Shown in pieces: positions 18,901 to 27,900 of a stretch of 64,000 nt of DNA (positions within the stretch are counted from its first letter, which is position 1; the number at the start of each line of letters is the position of its first letter). The position numbers were made by a program, and so were the translations under genes. The notes beneath the pieces were generated by a model, which was not told the origin of the DNA, made no database searches, and saw only the letters and a list, made by a program, of their open reading frames with translations. The stretch is taken from the NCBI GenBank assembly GCA_963718605.1, contig OY970363.1:186001-250000 (forward strand). The letters run 5' to 3'. The stretch comes from JACCXE01 sp963718605. GTDB lineage: Bacteria > Actinomycetota > Acidimicrobiia > Acidimicrobiales > JACCXE01.

Positions 18901-21900
18901 CCGCGCCCCCGCCACATCACTAAAGGGATGCGGCACAAACCGCTCCGCCGTCAACTCCGGACGACGCAAATACCCCCGCGCCAAACCCACCCCACCAATA
19001 AACAACTCGCCCGCCACACCCACCGGCACCGGACGACCCCACCGATCCAACACAAACAACTCCGTATTCGCAATCGGCCGACCAATCGGCGGCGACCCGA
19101 CACCGTTCGAGCTGATGCGGCCGGCAGTGGTCACGACCGTGCACTCCGTCGGCCCGTAATGATTCACGATCTCAAACGGGACGCCCCCAACGTGTGCCGA
19201 CCAACGATCACCTCCCACCAACAACCTGCCCAGAGACGCGTCAGACGCGCTGGGACTAGACACAACACCTTCCGCCATCGCCGTCGGTAAGAACGTGGTA
19301 GTCAAACCGTCGCGCTCCCACCAACCCAAAACGGCTTCAACGTCACCCCGGGCGGCACTAGGCACAAGCGACAATGACGCCCCGCTCGACAGCGGAGGCC
19401 ACACCTCCCACACCGACGCGTCAAACGCTAACGAAGCGAACTGGCCACAACGCTGCGCCGCATCCAACCCGTAAGCCCCAACATGCCAACTCACCAAGTT
19501 GGTGAGGCTGCGGTGTTCGATGAGGACGCCCTTGGGTTGGCCGGTGGATCCCGACGTATAAATCACATAAGCCAAGTCGGTGGCAGTCGCCGCCGGACCC
19601 GGGTTCGTGTCCGGGAAGCCGTCATAAACCGACGACTCGTCCAAACACAGAACCTCAGCAACACCAACGGGCAACGAGCCCAGAAGATGACGCTGACTCA
19701 ACAGGACTGGCGCGGCGGTGTCCTCGAGCATGAACGCAAGCCGATCAGCGGGATAGTCGGGATCCAACGGCACATACGCGCCTCCCGCCTTCAAAATCGC
19801 GAGTAACCCGACCACCATCTCCGGGCTGCGCTCCACACAGATCCCGACCAACACATCCGGACCCACACCCAGATCACGCAAATGATGCGCCAACCGGTTC
19901 GCCCGCCGATTCAACTCCCCATAAGACAGCGACACATCCTCAAACACCACCGCGGTCGCATCAGGATCCCGAACAACCTGATCCTCGAACAACTCATGCA
20001 CACAACGATCCGACGGAAACTCGACCGCCGTGTCATTCCACTCCACCAACAACTGGCGCCGCTCATCAACGCCAAGCAACTCCAACTCACCGATCCGACA
20101 ATCCGGATCCGCCACCATCCCCGCCAACAGGTTCCGCAAATGCCCCGCCATCCGCGCCACCGTCGACGAATCAAACAAATCCGTCGCATACTCGAACTCG
20201 CACAGCAACCCACCGTCGCCTTCGGCCATAGCCAAGGTCAGATCGAACTTCGCTGTTGTCCGCGAGACCCCGAATTGTTCAACGTCAAGAGAGCCCAGTG
20301 AGAAGGCCTCGCGCGAGTTGTTCTGCAAAACAAACATCGTCTGGAACAACGGCGTATGGCTCAGATCCCGCGGAAGCCGCAACTCCTCGACAAGTTTCTC
20401 GAACGGCAAATCCTGATGCGCATACGCGCCCAGCGCCGTCTCACGCACCCGACCCAACAACTCCCCGAAACTCGGATCACCCGCACAGTCAGCCCGCAAC
20501 GGCAACGTGTTCACAAAAAAACCGATCAGCGGCTCAATCTCCGCCCGATTCCGGCCAGCGATCGGCGTGCCAACCACAAAATCGTCCTGACCGCTGTAAC
20601 GATGCAGCAACACCTGGAACGCAGCCAACAACGTCATAAACAACGTCGCCCCATAACGCTGCCCCAAGTCACGCACACCATCGCTCAGCTCAGCATCAAG
20701 ACTGAAACTGAAACTCGCTCCCGCATCACCGCGCACCGGCGGCCGCGGACGATCCGTCGGCAACTCCAACGCCGGCACACCGCCCAGATGGTCACGCCAA
20801 AACCCCAACTGCGTTTCCAGCACATCACCGGTCAACCACTCCCGCTGCCACACCGCAAAATCCGCATACTGAATCGCCAACGCTTCGAACGGCGCAGACT
20901 CACCGCGACTGAACGCGTCATAACCAGCAGACAACTCACGCAACAACACCGACAACGACCAACCATCAGTCACGATGTGATGCAACGTCAAAACAAACAC
21001 GTGGTCCTCACCGCCCACACGCACCAACCCGGCGCGCACCAACGGACCACGCTCAAGATCAAACGGCCGCGACGCCTCCTCAACCACCAAACGCCGCGCC
21101 TCCAGCTCCGCCTCGCCCGGCGCCAACCCACTCACATCCCACACCACAACCGGCACATCCCCAACCGGCCAAATCACCTGCTCAGCCTTCCCCCCCGGCG
21201 CAGCAAACGTCGTGCGCAACACCTCATGCCGCGCCACCACCGCACCCAACGCCAACTCCAACGCCCCCACATCAAGCGACCCACGCAAACGCAACGCCAA
21301 CGGAACGTTGTAAACCGAACTCGGAACAAGACGATCCAAAAACCACAACCGCTGCTGCGCAAACGACAACGGCAAATCACCGTCACGCGCCGCCACCACA
21401 ATTGGCGGCGCGGCCGACTCGCCGCCACCGCCAGCCACCACATCGGCAAGCGCAGCCACCGTCGGATCCTCAAACAGACTGCGTAACAACAACTCGACGC
21501 CAAACACGACCCGCACCCGCGACACCACCTGCGTGGCCAACAACGAATGCCCACCCAACGCGAAGAAATCATCGTGGACACCGACACGGTCCACTCCCAA
21601 CACCTCACACCAAATCCCCGCAAGGAGTTCCTCAGTCGGAGTCCGCGGCGCCACAAACTCCTGGCCCAACTCCGGCCGCGAACCATCCGGCGCCGGCAAC
21701 GCCTTGCGATCAACCTTGCCATTCGGCGTCAACGGCAACCCGTCCAACACCACAAACGCCGACGGCACCATGTAATCCGGCAACACCCGACGCAGAGACT
21801 CACGCAACTCCGTCGTCGACAGAACACTCCCATCGACGGGCACCACATAACCAACCAACCGCTTGTCACCCGGCGCATCCTCCCGAGCAACCACCACCGC

Positions 21901-24900
21901 CTCACCCACCCCCACACAACCCAGCAACGCGGCCTCAACCTCACCACACTCAATCCGGAACCCCCGGATCTTCACCTGATCATCCAGCCGACCCAAAAAC
22001 TCCAAATTCCCATCCGGCAAATACCGCACCACATCACCAGTCCGATAAAGCCGCGCCCCCGCCACATCACTAAAGGGATGCGGCACAAACCGCTCCGCCG
22101 TCAACTCCGGACGACGCAAATACCCCCGCGCCAAACCCACCCCACCAATAAACAACTCGCCCGCCACACCCACCGGCACCGGACGACCCCACCGATCCAA
22201 CACAAACAACTCCGTATTCGCAATCGGCCGACCAATCGGCGGCGACCCAAGCGACACGGAGCCGTCGATCGGGAACTGCGCGGACCAGATCGTTGTCTCG
22301 GTCGGGCCATAAAGATTCCACACCGCACCGGCCCGAGACACCAGTTCCGACGCGAGACGCCGATTCATCGCTTCGCCACCACAAAGCACCGTTAACGCCG
22401 GCTTCTCCCAGCCTGCCTGAACCAGCATCTGCCACGTCACCGGCGTCGCCTGCATAACTGTGACCAGCGGATCGTTGACCGCCTCAACCAGCAAGTTCGC
22501 TTCAACCGCGGACGACGAACTCGCAATCCTCACGCTCGCGCCCTCGACGATCGGCAAAAACAACTCGAGGGCGGCAATATCAAAAGACAGCGACGTCACC
22601 GCGAGCATCCGACCGGCAACGCCCAAACCAAGATCAGCTTGCATCGAGATCACCAAGTTGGTGAGGCTGCGGTGTTCGATGAGGACGCCCTTGGGTTGGC
22701 CGGTGGATCCCGACGTATAAATCACATAAGCCAAGTCGGTGGCAGTCGCCGCCGGACCCGGGTTCGTGTCCGGGAAGCCGTCATAAACCGACGACTCGTC
22801 CAAACACAGAACCTCAGCAACACCAACGGGCAACGAGCCCAGAAGATGACGCTGACTCAACAGGACTGGCGCGGCGGTGTCCTCGAGCATGAACGCAAGC
22901 CGATCAGCGGGATAGTCGGGATCCAACGGCACATACGCGCCTCCCGCCTTCAAAATCGCGAGTAACCCGACCACCATCTCCGGGCTGCGCTCCACACAGA
23001 TCCCGACCAACACATCCGGACCCACACCCAGATCACGCAAATGATGCGCCAACCGGTTCGCCCGCCGATTCAACTCCCCATAAGACAGCGACACATCCTC
23101 AAACACCACCGCGGTCGCATCAGGATCCCGAACAACCTGATCCTCGAACAACTCATGCACACAACGATCCGACGGAAACTCGACCGCCGTGTCATTCCAC
23201 TCCACCAACAACTGGCGCCGCTCATCAACGCCAAGCAACTCCAACTCACCGATCCGACAATCCGGATCCGCCACCATCCCCGCCAACAGGTTCCGCAAAT
23301 GCCCCGCCATCCGCGCCACCGTCGACGAATCAAACAAATCCGTCGCATACTCGAACTCGCACAGCAACCCACCGTCGCCTTCGGCCATAGCCAAGGTCAG
23401 ATCGAACTTCGCTGTTGTCCGCGAGACCCCGAATTGTTCAACGTCAAGAGAGCCCAGTGAGAAGGCCTCGCGCGAGTTGTTCTGCAAAACAAACATCGTC
23501 TGGAACAACGGCGTATGGCTCAGATCCCGCGGAAGCCGCAACTCCTCGACAAGTTTCTCGAACGGCAAATCCTGATGCGCATACGCGCCCAGCGCCGTCT
23601 CACGCACCCGACCCAACAACTCCCCGAAACTCGGATCACCCGCACAGTCAGCCCGCAACGGCAACGTGTTCACAAAAAAACCGATCAGCGGCTCAATCTC
23701 CGCCCGATTCCGGCCAGCGATCGGCGTGCCAACCACAAAATCGTCCTGACCGCTGTAACGATGCAGCAACACCTGGAACGCAGCCAACAACGTCATAAAC
23801 AACGTCGCCCCATAACGCTGCCCCAAGTCACGCACACCATCGCTCAGCTCAGCATCAAGACTGAAACTGAAACTCGCTCCCGCATCACCGCGCACCGGCG
23901 GCCGCGGACGATCCGTCGGCAACTCCAACGCCGGCACACCGCCCAGATGGTCACGCCAAAACCCCAACTGCGTTTCCAGCACATCACCGGTCAACCACTC
24001 CCGCTGCCACACCGCAAAATCCGCATACTGAATCGCCAACGCTTCGAACGGCGCAGACTCACCGCGACTGAACGCGTCATAACCAGCAGACAACTCACGC
24101 AACAACACCGACAACGACCAACCATCAGTCACGATGTGATGCAACGTCAAAACAAACACGTGGTCCTCACCGCCCACACGCACCAACCCGGCGCGCACCA
24201 ACGGACCACGCTCAAGATCAAACGGCCGCGACGCCTCCTCAACCACCAAACGCCGCGCCTCCAGCTCCGCCTCGCCCGGCGCCAACCCACTCACATCCCA
24301 CACCACAACCGGCACATCCCCAACCGGCCAAATCACCTGCTCAGCCTTCCCCCCCGGCGCAGCAAACGTCGTGCGCAACACCTCATGCCGCGCCACCACC
24401 GCACCCAACGCCAACTCCAACGCCCCCACATCAAGCGACCCACGCAAACGCAACGCCAACGGAACGTTGTAAACCGAACTCGGAACAAGACGATCCAAAA
24501 ACCACAACCGCTGCTGCGCAAACGACAACGGCAAATCACCGTCACGCGCCGCCACCACAATTGGCGGCGCGGCCGACTCGCCGCCACCGCCAGCCACCAC
24601 ATCGGCAAGCGCAGCCACCGTCGGATCCTCAAACAGACTGCGTAACAACAACTCGACGCCAAACACGACCCGCACCCGCGACACCACCTGCGTGGCCAAC
24701 AACGAATGCCCACCCAACGCGAAGAAATCATCGTGGACACCGACACGGTCCACTCCCAACACCTCACACCAAATCCCCGCAAGGAGTTCCTCAGTCGGAG
24801 TCCGCGGCGCCACAAACTCCTGGCCCAACTCCGGCCGCGAACCATCCGGCGCCGGCAACGCCTTGCGATCAACCTTGCCATTCGGCGTCAACGGCAACCC

Positions 24901-27900
24901 GTCCAACACCACAAACGCCGACGGCACCATGTAATCCGGCAACACCCGACGCAGAGACTCACGCAACTCCGTCGTCGACAGAACACTCCCATCGACGGGC
25001 ACCACATAACCAACCAACCGCTTGTCACCCGGCGCATCCTCCCGAGCAACCACCACCGCCTCACCCACCCCCACACAACCCAGCAACGCGGCCTCAACCT
25101 CACCACACTCAATCCGGAACCCCCGGATCTTCACCTGATCATCCAGCCGACCCAAAAACTCCAAATTCCCATCCGGCAAATACCGCACCACATCACCAGT
25201 CCGATAAAGCCGCGCCCCCGCCACATCACTAAAGGGATGCGGCACAAACCGCTCCGCCGTCAACTCCGGACGACGCAAATACCCCCGCGCCAAACCCACC
25301 CCACCAATAAACAACTCGCCCGCCACACCCACCGGCACCGGACGACCCCACCGATCCAACACAAACAACTCCGTATTCGCAATCGGCCGACCAATCGGGA
25401 GACTTCCGCGAACGTCCTTCCGTATCGGATACGTGCACGTAAAAGTCGTGGCTTCAGTGGGTCCGTAGCCATTGACGACACTGACGGTCGGGGAAGCCTC
25501 CATGAATCGCGCAACATGTTGATAACTCAGCGTCTCGCCGCCGATAACCAAGGTAGACAAACCTGCAAACAGGCCTGCACTCCCTTGATCCACGTAGGCG
25601 TTAAATAGTGATGCGGTCAACCAAAGCATGCCAATGCTCTGGTTCCTAATGGTGACTTCCAGATCTCTGGCCGACGGCAGATCATTTCCTGACACGAGAA
25701 CAGCGGTGCCGCCGTGCAGCAGCGGGCACCAAAGCTCAAACGTTGATGCATCAAAGTTCAAGGTGGCGAGATGCAACACCGTTGGTTTGCTTCCAACCGC
25801 AAGAAAAGGCAAGCCGAATACCAGCCGAAGAATCGAGTGGTGTTCGATGAGGACGCCCTTGGGTTGGCCGGTGGATCCCGACGTATAAATCACATAAGCC
25901 AAATTGTCGGCCGCAGCGATGGGGCCAGGATTCGTGTCGGGCTGATCAGCCCACGCCGCGACATCATCCACGCAGATAGCAAATGTGTTCGTCCAGGGCA
26001 GCCTGCCTTCGACAGCGCTGTGTGTGAGCAGGACTGGCGCGGCGGTGTCCTCGAGCATGAACGCAAGCCGATCAGCGGGATAGTCGGGATCCAACGGCAC
26101 ATACGCGCCTCCCGCCTTCAAAATCGCGAGTAACCCGACCACCATCTCCGGGCTGCGCTCCACACAGATCCCGACCAACACATCCGGACCCACACCCAGA
26201 TCACGCAAATGATGCGCCAACCGGTTCGCCCGCCGATTCAACTCCCCATAAGACAGCGACACATCCTCAAACACCACCGCGGTCGCATCAGGATCCCGAA
26301 CAACCTGATCCTCGAACAACTCATGCACACAACGATCCGACGGAAACTCGACCGCCGTGTCATTCCACTCCACCAACAACTGGCGCCGCTCATCAACGCC
26401 AAGCAACTCCAACTCACCGATCCGACAATCCGGATCCGCCACCATCCCCGCCAACAGGTTCCGCAAATGCCCCGCCATCCGCGCCACCGTCGACGAATCA
26501 AACAAATCCGTCGCATACTCAATCGCCCCGACAATGGCTTCATCGCTATCAATGAAATGGAACGACAAATCAAACTTGGCGGTCTCATGCGACAGTTCGA
26601 AACCATCGACTTCTAGACCTTCCAGCACCAACGTCCGGCCAGTCTCCGAGGCATGCAACCCGACACTCACCTGAAACAGCGGATGCCGACTCGGATCGCG
26701 CTCAGGCTGTAACTCCTCGACAAGTTTCTCGAACGGCAAATCCTGATGCGCATACGCGCCCAGCGCCGTCTCACGCACCCGACCCAACAACTCCCCGAAA
26801 CTCGGATCACCCGCACAGTCAGCCCGCAACGGCAACGTGTTCACAAAAAAACCGATCAGCGGCTCAATCTCCGCCCGATTCCGGCCAGCGATCGGCGTGC
26901 CAACCACAAAATCGTCCTGACCGCTGTAACGATGCAGCAACACCTGGAACGCAGCCAACAACGTCATAAACAACGTCGCCCCATAACGCTGCCCCAAGTC
27001 ACGCACACCATCGCTCAGCTCAGCATCAAGACTGAAACTGAAACTCGCTCCCGCATCACCGCGCACCGGCGGCCGCGGACGATCCGTCGGCAACTCCAAC
27101 GCCGGCACACCGCCCAGATGGTCACGCCAAAACCCCAACTGCGTTTCCAGCACATCACCGGTCAACCACTCCCGCTGCCACACCGCAAAATCCGCATACT
27201 GAATCGCCAACGCTTCGAACGGCGCAGACTCACCGCGACTGAACGCGTCATAACCAGCAGACAACTCACGCAACAACACCGACAACGACCAACCATCAGT
27301 CACGATGTGATGCAACGTCAAAACAAACACGTGGTCCTCACCGCCCACACGCACCAACCCGGCGCGCACCAACGGACCACGCTCAAGATCAAACGGCCGC
27401 GACGCCTCCTCAACCACCAAACGCCGCGCCTCCAGCTCCGCCTCGCCCGGCGCCAACCCACTCACATCCCACACCACAACCGGCACATCCCCAACCGGCC
27501 AAATCACCTGCTCAGCCTTCCCCCCCGGCGCAGCAAACGTCGTGCGCAACACCTCATGCCGCGCCACCACCGCACCCAACGCCAACTCCAACGCCCCCAC
27601 ATCAAGCGACCCACGCAAACGCAACGCCAACGGAACGTTGTAAACCGAACTCTCCGGCGCCCACTGATGCAGAAACCACAACTGCTGCTGCGCAAACGAC
27701 AACGGCAACGTCACATCACGAGACACACACACAACCCGCGGAACAACCACACCGACATCAGCCAGTAACGCCTCGTCGACCACCCGAGCCAACCCCGCCA
27801 ACGTCGACGACTCAAACAGCGACTTCACCGCCAACTCGGCCTGGAACGCCGCCCGCACCCGCGACACCACCTGCGTGGCCAACAACGAATGCCCACCCAA

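Noticed and set aside
20356..21486. Long plus-strand open frames inside the NRPS repeats (also 13912-14778, 23515-24645, 26746-27768, 33024-34046)
   Set aside because: They are antisense shadows of the NRPS genes, caused by the skewed composition of the repeats. They are His/Gln/Arg/Thr-rich, recur in every copy and have no family features.
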